From positions 12,931-76,930 of the forward strand of contig DASSKO010000109.1 in NCBI GenBank assembly GCA_035690425.1: a stretch of 64,000 bases of DNA, in the 5' to 3' direction. Source of the DNA: DASSKO01 sp035690425 (GTDB lineage Bacteria > Actinomycetota > Actinomycetes > Propionibacteriales > Nocardioidaceae). The notes beneath the pieces are model-generated. The model made no database searches. It was not told the origin of the DNA and was given only the letters and a program-made list of their open reading frames with translations. This document shows positions 9,157-18,473 of this stretch, piece after piece (within the stretch, counting starts at the first letter, position 1; each line of letters starts with the position of its first letter). Both the position numbers and the translations under genes were made by a program.

Positions 9157-10494
9157 TCACAGCACGGGCAGCAGCCGGTCCCGTTCGAACGGCGTCACCT
9201 GGCGGCGGTACTCCTCGAACTCGGCGCGCTTGTTGCGGAGAAAGAAGTCGAACACGTGCTCCCCCAGCGTCTCGGCGACCAGCTCGCTGCCCTCCATCAC
9301 CCCGAGCGCGTCGCCGAGATTGCGAGGCAGCGGCTTGATGCCCAGCGCCCTCCGCTCGCGGTCGGTCAACGCCCACACGTTGTCCTCGGCGCCCGGCGGG
9401 AGCTCGTAGCCCTCCTCGATCCCCTTCATGCCGGCCGCGAGCGTCACGGCGTACGCGAGGTAGGGGTTGCAGGCGGAGTCGATCGACCGCAGCTCGATCC
9501 GGGTCGACTGCCCCTTGCTCGGCTTGTACATCGGCACCCGCACCAGCGCCGAGCGGTTGTTGTGCCCCCAGCAGATGTAGGAGGGCGCCTCTCCGCCGTG
9601 GGCGAGCCGCTTGTAGGAGTTGACCCACTGGTTGGTGACCGCGGAGATCTCCGACGCGTGCTCGAGCAAGCCGGCGACGAACGACCGGCCGAGCTTGGAC
9701 AGGTGGTACTCCGCGCCGGCCTCGAAGAACACGTTGCGGTCGTCCTCGAACAGCGACAAATGCGTGTGCATGCCGGAGCCCGGGTGCTCGGTGAACGGCT
9801 TGGGCATGAACGACGCGTGCATGCCGTGCGAGAGCGCGACCTCCTTGACCACCACCCGAAAGCTCATGATGTTGTCGGCCGTCGTCAGCGCGTCGGCGTA
9901 ACGCAGGTCGATCTCCTGCTGGCCCGGCGCTCCCTCGTGGTGGCTGAACTCGACCGAGATGCCCATCGCCTCCAGCGTGGTGATCGCGTCCCGCCGGAAG
10001 TCCTGCCCCTCTCCCTTGGGCGTGTGGTCGAAGTAGCCGCTGTGGTCGATCGGGCGCGGGTCGACCAGCACGTCCGGCGAGTCCTTGAACAAGAAGAACT
10101 CGATCTCGGGGTGGGTGTAGAAGGTGAACCCCATGTCGGCTGCCTTGCTCAGCGTGCGCTTGAGCACGAACCGCGGGTCCGCGTACGCCGGTGAGCTGTC
10201 CGGCAGCACGATGTCGCAGAACATCCGCGCCGTCGACGGTGTCTCCCCACGCCAGGGCAGCAGCTGGAAGGTCGACGGGTCGGGCTTGGCCAGCATGTCG
10301 GCCTCGTAGACCCGCGCGAAGCCCTCGATCGCGGAGCCGTCGAAGCCGATCCCCTCGGCGAAGGCCGCCTCGAGCTCGGCCGGCGCGACCGCGACCGACT
10401 TCAGCAGACCGAGCACGTCGGTGAACCACAGCCGGACGAACCGGACGTCGCGCTCCTCAAGCGCCCGCAGCACGAAGTCTTCTTGCTTGCCCAT
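9157..10494 (-). CDS. glnA2: Glutamine synthetase, GlnA2 type
   Basis: A 445-residue type I glutamine synthetase that makes glutamine from glutamate, ammonia and ATP. Visible family motifs include DGSAIEGF at residues 52-59, the metal- and ATP-binding stretch EFSHHEGAPGQQEID, GSGMHTHLSL and the NNRSALVRVP segment. Its length, its position beside glnE and its sequence fit the GlnA2 class of Actinobacteria. At the place where adenylylated enzymes have an NLYDL-type tyrosine, this protein reads DNVWAL, so it is probably not regulated by GlnE. The start is ATG at 10494. A large hairpin follows its stop. Confidence 0.9.
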   Translation of the reverse strand: MGKQEDFVLRALEERDVRFVRLWFTDVLGLLKSVAVAPAELEAAFAEGIGFDGSAIEGFARVYEADMLAKPDPSTFQLLPWRGETPSTARMFCDIVLPDSSPAYADPRFVLKRTLSKAADMGFTFYTHPEIEFFLFKDSPDVLVDPRPIDHSGYFDHTPKGEGQDFRRDAITTLEAMGISVEFSHHEGAPGQQEIDLRYADALTTADNIMSFRVVVKEVALSHGMHASFMPKPFTEHPGSGMHTHLSLFEDDRNVFFEAGAEYHLSKLGRSFVAGLLEHASEISAVTNQWVNSYKRLAHGGEAPSYICWGHNNRSALVRVPMYKPSKGQSTRIELRSIDSACNPYLAYAVTLAAGMKGIEEGYELPPGAEDNVWALTDRERRALGIKPLPRNLGDALGVMEGSELVAETLGEHVFDFFLRNKRAEFEEYRRQVTPFERDRLLPVL

Positions 10495-10513
10495 ATGCCG
10501 GTTCCTTCGCAGG

Positions 10514-10840
10514 TCAGAGGGCCTTGCCCTGGTCCCTGGACGGTCTGTGGACCGTCTCAGCTTTCTCCCAAACCTCGGTCAGCACAGTACGCGCACGCTC
10601 AGCGGTGTCCATGCCCACGTGTGCGTAGATCCCCAGCGTGATCCCCTGCCGCCGGCACCCGTGCCACTGCTGCACCGCATGCAGCGGAATTCCGGCGTCG
10701 AGCAGCTCGGTGGTGTAGACGTGCCGAACCCAGTGCGCAGTGCCCGGCGCCTGCCGGCGGGTCCCCGGGCTTGCGACGTCGACGAGGCGCCGGCTTTGGC
10801 GCCATGCCGGTCTTCCCCAGTGCGGCCGCGACCTTCACGT
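10514..10840 (-). pseudogene. Tyrosine recombinase (phage-type integrase), C-terminal remnant
   Basis: One frame reads HWVRHVYTTELLDAG, then LHAVQQWHG and ITLGIYAHV, matching the end of the catalytic domain of tyrosine recombinases (the H-x-x-R box, the second histidine region and the Y-x-H nucleophile box). It ends at the TGA at 10514. Upstream the frame closes at a TGA near 10837 and no start or N-terminal domain is present. A further integrase-like fragment may continue in other frames to about 11020, which would mean several frameshifts. No tRNA or attachment site is seen nearby. It marks the edge of a lost mobile element between glnA2 and the next genes. Confidence 0.65.
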
Positions 10841-11102
10841 CCACAGTGGTCCGGCCGAGCGGCCCGCCCTACTTCTCCCGCGGAAGATCAACGCACCGTG
10901 GGCAAGTCCTCGCCGTCGGGGTCGGCCCAAGCCAGCTGCGCCTCGCGCAGCGGCCATGTGCTCGGCGATCGCATCGCACACAACCTGGGGCATCGGGCAC
11001 CACCCTTTACCTCGCCGGAGAGCATGCCCAAATGGCTCGCCTGTGTCCTATCCCGTTGCCTTCACCGGGAGGACGCTGGACTCCCAGCGTGAAGGAGCGC
11101 TC

Positions 11103-11588
11103 ATGTTCAAAGGTCCACGCCCCCCACTGATCGCCGTCGCTGCGACGGCCATGATCGCCAGCCTCGCGTTCGCGGCCAGTCCGGCGTCAGCCAATCACGG
11201 CTTCGATGACTGCGTCACCAAGGCGAACGACCCCCACCGCACCACCAAGGGCATCCTCGCGAAGTCCACCATCGACAACTGTCAGAACGCGCACAACGAC
11301 ATCGCCATCTGGGTGACCCTCTGGCGGTGCCCCGACAACGTGCTCGGCGCAGACGGCAAACCCACGCTCACCTACGTCTGGCTGATAAACCACTGCGACC
11401 AGCGAGCCGGGAATCGGGACCAGCACGTCAACGTCCCCGCGAACACGAAGGTCACGCGGCAAGCCCCACCGGTCGGGTCAAACGTCAGACTGACGCAGGC
11501 TGGCATGTGGGTCAATGCCACCAACTGGACGAACAAGGACGGCAGCTTCGAGAACCGATTCAGGTTCAACCGCGTCGCACCGGCCTAG
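11103..11588 (+). CDS. Small secreted hypothetical protein
   Basis: 161 residues. The N-terminus is a clear Sec signal peptide (basic start, hydrophobic core AVAATAMIASLAFA, cleavage after SPASA). The mature part, about 130 residues, contains four cysteines, which could form two disulfides outside the cell. It has no recognised domain. The ATG at 11103 is preceded by GAAGGAG. It begins just after the integrase remnant and ends 9 bases before the next gene, so it may belong to the same accessory patch. Function unknown. Confidence 0.7.
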   Translation: MFKGPRPPLIAVAATAMIASLAFAASPASANHGFDDCVTKANDPHRTTKGILAKSTIDNCQNAHNDIAIWVTLWRCPDNVLGADGKPTLTYVWLINHCDQRAGNRDQHVNVPANTKVTRQAPPVGSNVRLTQAGMWVNATNWTNKDGSFENRFRFNRVAPA

Positions 11589-11597
11589 GCTGGGGTC

Positions 11598-11981
11598 GTG
11601 TGGTACCGGGACTTCCTTCAATGCATGGTCGCATTCGACGAGGCGCTGTTGCCGCGCGGCTTTCGGCGGGTCGACCAGGCAACAGCCGACGCCGAGACGG
11701 ACTCGCCTGTCGTGGTCTACTGCCTCGACTTGGCTGATTACGCCCGCGACTACCCGGCGCTGGCTCAGGGTGACCTGCAGATCGACACGGCGGACTTCGT
11801 CGTCGAGTACGTCGACGACCAGCTGCGCGTGCTGCTCGAGGGTGACGATCTCTGGGACCTTGCCGAACGGTTCGACGTGGTTGTCGGACCGGAGCAACGG
11901 GGGGCCGACCTCGAGGGAGCAATCGAGGTCGCCGTGCTTCAACTCGACCGACTGCTGGACGCCACGTACCGCGCGGACTGA
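11598..11981 (+). CDS. Hypothetical protein
   Basis: 127 residues, starting at a GTG that lies 9 bases after the secreted protein stop. The protein is acidic, with an even soluble composition and no signal peptide or membrane segment. Its length and aspartate/leucine-rich C-terminal half resemble small cytoplasmic proteins of the immunity or regulatory type, but no family is recognised. A strong hairpin follows its stop, so it is likely the last gene of a two-gene unit with the secreted protein. Whether the pair forms an effector and its cytoplasmic partner is speculation. Confidence 0.6.
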   Translation: MWYRDFLQCMVAFDEALLPRGFRRVDQATADAETDSPVVVYCLDLADYARDYPALAQGDLQIDTADFVVEYVDDQLRVLLEGDDLWDLAERFDVVVGPEQRGADLEGAIEVAVLQLDRLLDATYRAD

Positions 11982-11988
11982 CATACAA

Positions 11989-12022
11989 CGACGGGCCGGT
12001 GCTCGCCCGCACCGGCCCGTCG
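11989..12022 (+). terminator. Strong hairpin terminator
   Basis: Perfect 13-bp arms (11989-12001 and 12010-12022, core GACGGGCCGGTG) enclose an 8-base loop, starting a few bases after the stop at 11981. There is no U-tract, as is common in high-G+C Actinobacteria. It probably ends the 11103-11981 unit. Confidence 0.75.
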
Positions 12023-12248
12023 GAACTACCCTCGACCGCTTTCGTGCGGGTGAGGGTGGCGGTTGGGCCGTCGTGGGCGCGCCACAGCTTCGTCCGGCGT
12101 TGTCTCACGGTGTTCACCACGCGCCAGACCCGGAAACAGTGCCTTGACCTGCATAGACACGCCAGTGCGCGATAACACCGGGTAGGGCCGGGGTGGAGGC
12201 TAGGCAGACTGTTGCTGCTTTGCCATCCGCACACGCGACAGACGAGGC

Positions 12249-13298
12249 TCAGGGCTGCTCGCCGATGCCCGTGCCGAACTCGTGGCTGCGCAGCGGACCG
12301 CTCGTCTGCGGGTCGAGCGGTGGCGTGGCCGCTCCGGTGTTCTCCTCCAGCCCGGCCAGCAGCGCCCGCAGCGCGTCGATCGAGTCGTGCTCGGGCTGCC
12401 AGCCCAGCTCGTCGCGAGCCCGCGCAGTGTCCATCAGCGGCACCCTGGCGAGCAGGTCGAAGAGCCCGGGCGCGGGCGGCATCAGGTGCGCCGACCACGC
12501 CGCGGCCAGCGCCGCGCGGACCGGTCGCTGCGGCACGCGCACCACGGGTACGCCGATCAGGTGACCGATCGTCGGCATGTCGATCACCGGGTCGGCCGCG
12601 ATGTTGAACGCGCCCCGCGCGTCACCGGTCACCGCCCGCTGGTAGGCCTGCACCACATCGTCGGTGTGCACGGTCTGGAACACCAGCCCACCGGGGTCGG
12701 GAAGCACGGGGACACGCACCTTGCGCAGCAGCTTCGCGGGCACCAGCGGGCCGCCGAAGAGCCGGCGCTGGCCGACAGCGGCCTCGCGCCGGAAGATGAA
12801 ACCGGGCCGCAGCCGCACGATCCGCCGGTCCGGATGCGTCGACTCGAAGGTGTCCAGCATCCGCTCGACGTACGCCTTCTCCCGGCTGTAGGCGGCAGTG
12901 GCGAATCCGTGTGTCGGCCAGTCCTCGTCGACCCGCCGCAACGACGTGCGCGGTGAGTAGGCCCCCACCGACGACGCATAGACGAGCGACTGCACGCCGG
13001 TCTCGGACACCGCCCGCAACACCCGTGCGGTGCCCTCCACGTTGGCCGCCCAGGTGGTGCCCGGACGGTGGGTGGGCTGGAAGAGCCAGCCGAGGTGCAC
13101 CACCGCGTCGGCGCCGGCGAGCAGCGGAGCCGGGTCGTCGGTGCGCAGGTCGAGCGGCCGCCACTGCGCGGCGGCCGGGAAGTCGTCCGGGCGGCGACGC
13201 GAGGCGCCGACGACCTCGTCGACGGCCGGGTCGGCGACCAGCCGGTCGACGAGTAGCCCACCGACGTTGCCGGTTGCTCCAATGACGACGACGCGCAT
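12249..13298 (-). CDS. NAD-dependent epimerase/dehydratase family protein
   Basis: A 349-residue extended short-chain dehydrogenase. The N-terminal Rossmann motif VVVIGATGNVGG is at residues 3-14, and the active-site region has a YSREKA (Y-x-x-x-K) motif near residue 131, after VYASSVGAYSP. These features place it among NAD(P)-dependent sugar-nucleotide epimerases, reductases or related enzymes, but the substrate is not readable. ATG at 13298 places the nucleotide-binding motif at the extreme N-terminus as expected. It is transcribed divergently from the acidic protein gene at 13356. Confidence 0.82.
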   Translation of the reverse strand: MRVVVIGATGNVGGLLVDRLVADPAVDEVVGASRRRPDDFPAAAQWRPLDLRTDDPAPLLAGADAVVHLGWLFQPTHRPGTTWAANVEGTARVLRAVSETGVQSLVYASSVGAYSPRTSLRRVDEDWPTHGFATAAYSREKAYVERMLDTFESTHPDRRIVRLRPGFIFRREAAVGQRRLFGGPLVPAKLLRKVRVPVLPDPGGLVFQTVHTDDVVQAYQRAVTGDARGAFNIAADPVIDMPTIGHLIGVPVVRVPQRPVRAALAAAWSAHLMPPAPGLFDLLARVPLMDTARARDELGWQPEHDSIDALRALLAGLEENTGAATPPLDPQTSGPLRSHEFGTGIGEQP

Positions 13299-13355
13299 AC
13301 CGACGCGGTGCCCCGAGGCTTGCTCGGCAAACGTGTAGGCGCCGACCCGGCGGGT

Positions 13356-13652
13356 ATGAGCCCCGGCATGAGCAGCAAGGACACCGGCAGCAGGGACACG
13401 GGCGCCAGGGACGAGCCGGCCGGTTGGGGACTGTCCAGCGAGCAGTATGACGAGGACAAGGTGCTCGAGGTCGACACCCGCAGCGTCGACTACGAGAGGC
13501 TGCGCGAGGAGGCCAAGGACCCGCACGCCACCTGGTCGGACGCGGACCGCCGCGAAGACACCGAGGAGGACACCGGCCAGGAGCAGGCCGACCCCCGGGG
13601 CGAGCCTGCAACCGAGGAGCCGGCCGACCGGGGTGACGGCAGCGCCGGCTGA
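13356..13652 (+). CDS. Small highly acidic hypothetical protein
   Basis: 98 residues from ATG 13356; a second ATG at 13368 is equally possible. The protein is very rich in Asp, Glu, Arg and Gly, with low hydrophobicity, and is probably disordered. No domain is recognised. It precedes nadE by about 22 bases on the same strand, so the two may be co-transcribed. Its base composition is similar to that of its neighbours. Coding is supported mainly by position and a continuous charged composition rather than homology. Confidence 0.5.
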   Translation: MSPGMSSKDTGSRDTGARDEPAGWGLSSEQYDEDKVLEVDTRSVDYERLREEAKDPHATWSDADRREDTEEDTGQEQADPRGEPATEEPADRGDGSAG

Positions 13653-13674
13653 GCCCGCCGATTACGCTCACGAC

Positions 13675-15447
13675 GTGGCCCAGCTCCGACTTGCGCTCGC
13701 CCAGGCCGACTTCACCGTCGGCGCCATCGCCGACAACACCGACAAGGCTCTCGCGCTCTGCCATGCGGCGGCCGAGCAGGGCGCCCACCTGGTGGCGCTG
13801 CCGGAGATGGCGCTGACCGGCTACCCGATCGAGGACCTGGCCCTGCGGGCGTCGTTCCTGCAGGCGTCGAAGGCGGCACTGGCCGACCTCGCCGAGCGTC
13901 TGGACCGGGAGGGTCCCGCCGACCTCGCCGTGATCGTGGGGTACCTGGGCCACCACGCCGACCAGACCGACCGGCTCGGGCGACCCAAGGGCGCACCCCA
14001 GAACGCGGCGGCCGTACTGCACGGCGGGCGGGTGCGCAGCACCTACGCCAAGCACCACCTGCCCAACTACGGGGTGTTCGACGAGGCCCGCTACTTCGTG
14101 CCCGGTGACGCCATGCAGGTCGTTCGGGTCCGCGGCATCGACGTCGCCTTCTGCATCTGCGAGGACCTGTGGCGCGACGGCCCCACCCTGACGGCCCGGG
14201 AGGCCGACGCGGGGCTGCTCGTGGTGATCAACGGCTCCCCTTACGAACGCGACAAGGACGACACCCGGCTGCAGATGTGTGCCGCCCGGGCCGTCGAGGC
14301 CGGGTGTTCACTGGCCTACGTCAACCTGGTCGGCGGACAGGACGAGCTCGTGTTCGACGGCGACTCCATCGTCGTCGACACCGCGGGGCAGGTGCTGGCA
14401 CGGGGACCGCAGTTCGAGGAGTCGCTGCTGGTCGTCGACCTCGACCTGCCCGCCGCCGCACCGACCGACACGGTGGCGCCCGACGCCGCAGCCTCGTCGT
14501 CGTACCCGGGCCTGCGGATCGAGGGCACCGTGATCAGCGCCGACCCCGTCGCCGGGTACGAGCCCAGGCCGGCACCGCGGAGTCCACGGCTCTCCGACCA
14601 GGCCGAGGTGTGGACCGCGCTGGTCACCGGGCTGCGTGACTACGTGCGCAAGAACGGCTTCGGCAGCGTCGTCTTCGGTGTATCCGGCGGCATCGACTCG
14701 GCCGTCGTGACCGCGATCGCCGCCGACGCGATCGGCGCGGAGAACGTCTACGGCGTGTCGATGCCCAGCGACTACTCCTCCGAGCACTCCCGCGACGACG
14801 CGGCGGACCTGGCGAAGCGGACGGGGATCAACTACCAGGTCGTGCCGATCCACACCATGGTCTCGGCCTTCCTCGAAGCCTGCGCGTTCACCGGGCTCGC
14901 CGAGGAGAACGTGCAGGCCCGCTGCCGCGGCGTCATCGTGATGGGGCTGTCCAACCAGCACGGCCACCTGGTGCTGGCCACCGGCAACAAGAGCGAGCTC
15001 TCGGTCGGCTACTCCACGATCTACGGCGACTCGGTCGGGGGCTACGCGCCGATCAAGGACGTGCCCAAGACACTGGTGTGGGACCTGGCGCGTTGGCGCA
15101 ACGGGTACGCCGAGCAGCGCGGCGAGACACCACCGATCCCGGCGAGCTCGATCAGCAAGGCACCCTCGGCGGAGCTGCGTCCCGGCCAGCTCGACGCCGA
15201 CTCGCTGCCCGACTACGCCCTGCTCGACGACATCCTCGACGACTACATCGAGCACGACCGCAGCTCCGCCGAGCTGGTCGCGGACGGCTTCGAGCAGGCT
15301 GTGGTGGAGCAGGTGCTGCGGCGGGTCGACCAGTCCGAGTACAAGCGTCGGCAGTATCCGCCAGGCCCGAAGATCTCCGTGCGCAACTTCGGCCGCGACC
15401 GTCGGCTGCCGATCACCAACCGCTGGCGCGAGGTCGCCACCGACTGA
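13675..15447 (+). CDS. nadE: Glutamine-dependent NAD+ synthetase
   Basis: A 590-residue two-domain enzyme for the last step of NAD synthesis, converting deamido-NAD and glutamine to NAD with ATP. The N-terminal nitrilase-type amidase has the Glu-Lys-Cys triad in [21 protein letters not shown] and FCICEDLW. The C-terminal synthetase has the pyrophosphatase loop [12 protein letters not shown] near residue 345. The start is GTG at 13675; the longer in-frame reading overlaps the preceding acidic protein gene and is not NadE-like. It is followed 19 bases later by panB, so two cofactor-synthesis genes lie together. Confidence 0.93.
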   Translation: MAQLRLALAQADFTVGAIADNTDKALALCHAAAEQGAHLVALPEMALTGYPIEDLALRASFLQASKAALADLAERLDREGPADLAVIVGYLGHHADQTDRLGRPKGAPQNAAAVLHGGRVRSTYAKHHLPNYGVFDEARYFVPGDAMQVVRVRGIDVAFCICEDLWRDGPTLTAREADAGLLVVINGSPYERDKDDTRLQMCAARAVEAGCSLAYVNLVGGQDELVFDGDSIVVDTAGQVLARGPQFEESLLVVDLDLPAAAPTDTVAPDAAASSSYPGLRIEGTVISADPVAGYEPRPAPRSPRLSDQAEVWTALVTGLRDYVRKNGFGSVVFGVSGGIDSAVVTAIAADAIGAENVYGVSMPSDYSSEHSRDDAADLAKRTGINYQVVPIHTMVSAFLEACAFTGLAEENVQARCRGVIVMGLSNQHGHLVLATGNKSELSVGYSTIYGDSVGGYAPIKDVPKTLVWDLARWRNGYAEQRGETPPIPASSISKAPSAELRPGQLDADSLPDYALLDDILDDYIEHDRSSAELVADGFEQAVVEQVLRRVDQSEYKRRQYPPGPKISVRNFGRDRRLPITNRWREVATD

Positions 15448-15466
15448 GCGAGACGAGGAGCCCACC

Positions 15467-16324
<858 letters not shown>

Positions 16325-16366
16325 GCGCCGGACGGCCGTTCCGAGGCCGCCCAGGGCCGCGGCGCC

Positions 16367-16555
16367 TCAGCCCCTGGGGTCGTCGTCGTTCCAGTCGGGA
16401 TCGTTGTCCCACTGCTCGTTGCGTTCCTGCACCTTCTCCAGCGCACTGGACGCCTCCGCCTCGGAGTCGTACGGGCCGAGACGGTCGGCGGCCTTGCAGC
16501 CCTGCTCGGGCTCGACGGTGTGGTGGACCAGGCAGAAGTACCACTGACCGCTCAC
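16367..16555 (-). CDS. Small conserved hypothetical protein (SPOR-like)
   Basis: 62 residues. The sequence [16 protein letters not shown], then [18 protein letters not shown], is the pattern of a short actinobacterial protein family in which an aromatic strand is followed by a helix, loosely like a SPOR repeat. GTG at 16555 follows AGGAGGG. The C-terminus is strongly acidic. It lies between panB (convergent) and map (divergent). No function is known to me. Confidence 0.65.
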   Translation of the reverse strand: MSGQWYFCLVHHTVEPEQGCKAADRLGPYDSEAEASSALEKVQERNEQWDNDPDWNDDDPRG

Positions 16556-16638
16556 GAATCTGCCCTCCTGGTGACGATCGCTCCGATCCCGGACCTGCAC
16601 GCATCGTGCCCCATGGGCGGGGTCATACACTCGTTGTC

Positions 16639-17487
16639 GTGACTGTGATCGCTCCTGCCCAGGTGTCGCCCCGGCGCGCCGTACCCGCCTCGCTCCCTGT
16701 TCCCGAGTACGTCGGGAAGCCGGCCCCAACGCCGTACGACGGCCCCGAGGTCAAGGACGCCGAGACCATCGAGAAGATGCGGGTCGCCGGCCGGATCGCC
16801 GCGCAGGCGTTGCAGGAGGTCGGCAAGAACGTCGCCCCCGGGGTGACCACCGACGAGCTCGACCGCATCGGCCACGAGTTCCTGCTCGACCACCACGCCT
16901 ACCCGTCCACGCTGGGCTACCGGTCGTTTCCGAAGTCGCTGTGCAGCAGCGTCAACGAGGTGATCTGCCACGGCATCCCCGACGCCCGCGAGCTCGAGGA
17001 CGGGGACATCTGCAACATCGACATCACCGCCTTCATCGGCGGCGTACACGGTGACACCAACGCGACGTTCCTCGCCGGCGACGTCGACGAGCAGAGCAGG
17101 CTCCTGGTCGAGCGCACCCACGAGGCGACGATGCGAGGCATCCGGGCGGCGAAGCCGGGGCGGGCGATCAACGTCATCGGGCGGGTCATCGAGTCCTACG
17201 CCAAGCGGTTCGGCTACGGCGTGGTGCGTGACTTCACCGGGCACGGCATCGGCACGGCCTTCCACTCCGGGCTGGTCGTGCCTCACTACGACGACGAGCG
17301 TTTCGACGACATCATCGAGGTCGGGATGACGTTCACGGTGGAGCCGATGCTGACCCTCGGCACCTACGCCTGGGACATGTGGGAGGACGGCTGGACCGTC
17401 ACCACGAAGGACCGGTCGCGCACGGCGCAGTTCGAGCACACCCTGCTCGTAACACCCTCGGGGCCGGAGATCCTCACCCTTCCGTGA
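16639..17487 (+). CDS. map: Methionine aminopeptidase, type I
   Basis: A 282-residue MetAP that removes the initiator methionine from nascent proteins. The metal ligands lie in [19 protein letters not shown] (two aspartates), [11 protein letters not shown] (histidine), FTVEPML (glutamate) and QFEHTLLV (glutamate). The first 40 residues form the proline-rich extension seen in one actinobacterial MetAP class, which binds near the ribosomal tunnel. The start is GTG at 16639. The 3' end overlaps the convergent TPR gene by 14 bases. Confidence 0.92.
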   Translation: MTVIAPAQVSPRRAVPASLPVPEYVGKPAPTPYDGPEVKDAETIEKMRVAGRIAAQALQEVGKNVAPGVTTDELDRIGHEFLLDHHAYPSTLGYRSFPKSLCSSVNEVICHGIPDARELEDGDICNIDITAFIGGVHGDTNATFLAGDVDEQSRLLVERTHEATMRGIRAAKPGRAINVIGRVIESYAKRFGYGVVRDFTGHGIGTAFHSGLVVPHYDDERFDDIIEVGMTFTVEPMLTLGTYAWDMWEDGWTVTTKDRSRTAQFEHTLLVTPSGPEILTLP

Positions 17488-17905
17488 GGTCGTCGTAGGA
17501 CCGCTCGCCGCGCTCGGCCATCCGGCGCTCGACCCGCAGGACCGCGGCCTCGTGCTCGGGGTCGGCGCTCATCACCGCGCACATCCGTAGGTGCGGCAGC
17601 GCCTCCGCCAGCCGGCTCTGCCGTTCCAGTGTGCGGCCGAGCGCGAACCGTGCCCACAGGTCGGTCGGCTGCTCCTCGACGATCACCCGCAGGTCGGCCT
17701 CCGCCTTGCGGAGCTGGGCGCTCTGGAAGTAGGCCCATCCGCGCAGCGTGCGCAGGCTGAGACTGTCGGGCTCGGCGTCCACGGCCGGGTCCAGGATGTT
17801 GATCGCGTCGAGGGGCTGCCGTCCCTCCAGCAGCCGCCACGCCTCGTGGTAGCGCTCGACGGCGTCCATCCCAGGGTTGGGGGCGTGCAGTCGGATGCTG
17901 GTCAC
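17474..17905 (-). CDS. Tetratricopeptide-repeat protein
   Basis: 143 residues, mostly paired helices of TPR type: [20 protein letters not shown] and [20 protein letters not shown] show the alternating small and large residues of the repeat. About three repeats cover residues 15-115. Such proteins scaffold protein complexes, but no partner is indicated. It starts at ATG 17905 and is convergent with map, overlapping its end by 14 bases. The protein is probably cytoplasmic, as no signal peptide is seen. Confidence 0.72.
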   Translation of the reverse strand: MTSIRLHAPNPGMDAVERYHEAWRLLEGRQPLDAINILDPAVDAEPDSLSLRTLRGWAYFQSAQLRKAEADLRVIVEEQPTDLWARFALGRTLERQSRLAEALPHLRMCAVMSADPEHEAAVLRVERRMAERGERSYDDLTEG

Positions 17906-17959
17906 GGGTGCTCCTCTCCGCTGGGCGTGGACGTGATGCCAACGCCGTCCGCAGCGTGG

Positions 17960-18328
17960 CTATTCCGTCGTCAGTCGCAGTGCCGATCGTACGATCCGGA
18001 GCGCCTCCTCGGCGTCGATGCCGAGCGCTCGCGCCGACGCGGCGTAGCTCTCGGCCGCGTCCTGGACGGTGGCTCGCGCGCTGTCGCCGGCCGCGGTCAC
18101 CACGGTCCCGCCGCGGCCGCGGGTCTCGACCAGGCCGGCCTCCTCCAGCTCACGGTAGGCCCGGGCGACGGTGTTGGTCGCCAGGCCGAGGTCCAGCGCC
18201 AACCGGCGCACCGGTGGCAGCCGGGTGCCCACCACGAGCGTGCCACCGGCGATCTGCGCGGCCAGCTGAGAGCGCACCTGCTCGTACGGCGGCACCGGCG
18301 AGCCGGCGTCGATGTCGATGTCGATCAT
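17960..18328 (-). CDS. GntR-family regulator, YtrA type
   Basis: A 122-residue transcription factor with a winged-helix domain. The motif PPYEQVRSQLAAQIAGGTL, then LPPVRRLALDLGLATNTVAR, is the typical GntR DNA-binding region. The remaining roughly 45 residues are too few for a FadR, HutC or MocR effector domain, which places it in the short YtrA-like subfamily. These usually regulate adjacent transporter genes, but none is adjacent here; the nearest divergent gene is the CHAP amidase at 18474. A pair of 21-bp-spaced repeats lies in the shared promoter region. Confidence 0.8.
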   Translation of the reverse strand: MIDIDIDAGSPVPPYEQVRSQLAAQIAGGTLVVGTRLPPVRRLALDLGLATNTVARAYRELEEAGLVETRGRGGTVVTAAGDSARATVQDAAESYAASARALGIDAEEALRIVRSALRLTTE

Positions 18329-18407
18329 GCCGTCCAGCCTCGCAGACGAGGGTCCGACCGTCCGGTTATCCGGCTCAAGGCACTCGGCGAGTCGCCTTGA
18401 CACTCGA

Positions 18408-18448
18408 GCCTGTTCGCCTCAGGTCGGGGCCTGTTTGTCTCAGGTCGG
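18408..18448. promoter_or_regulatory. Pair of 20-bp direct repeats at 21-bp spacing
   Basis: Two copies (18408-18427 and 18429-18448) share GCCTGTT and CTCAGGTCGG and differ at about three positions. The 21-bp spacing equals two helical turns, as expected for tandem sites of a dimeric regulator. They lie in the divergent region between the GntR-type gene and the CHAP amidase, 26 bases before the amidase GTG. The GntR-type regulator is the obvious candidate binder, by position only. Confidence 0.45.
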
Positions 18449-18473
18449 CCGGAGCGCGTCCGATCGGTGCGAC

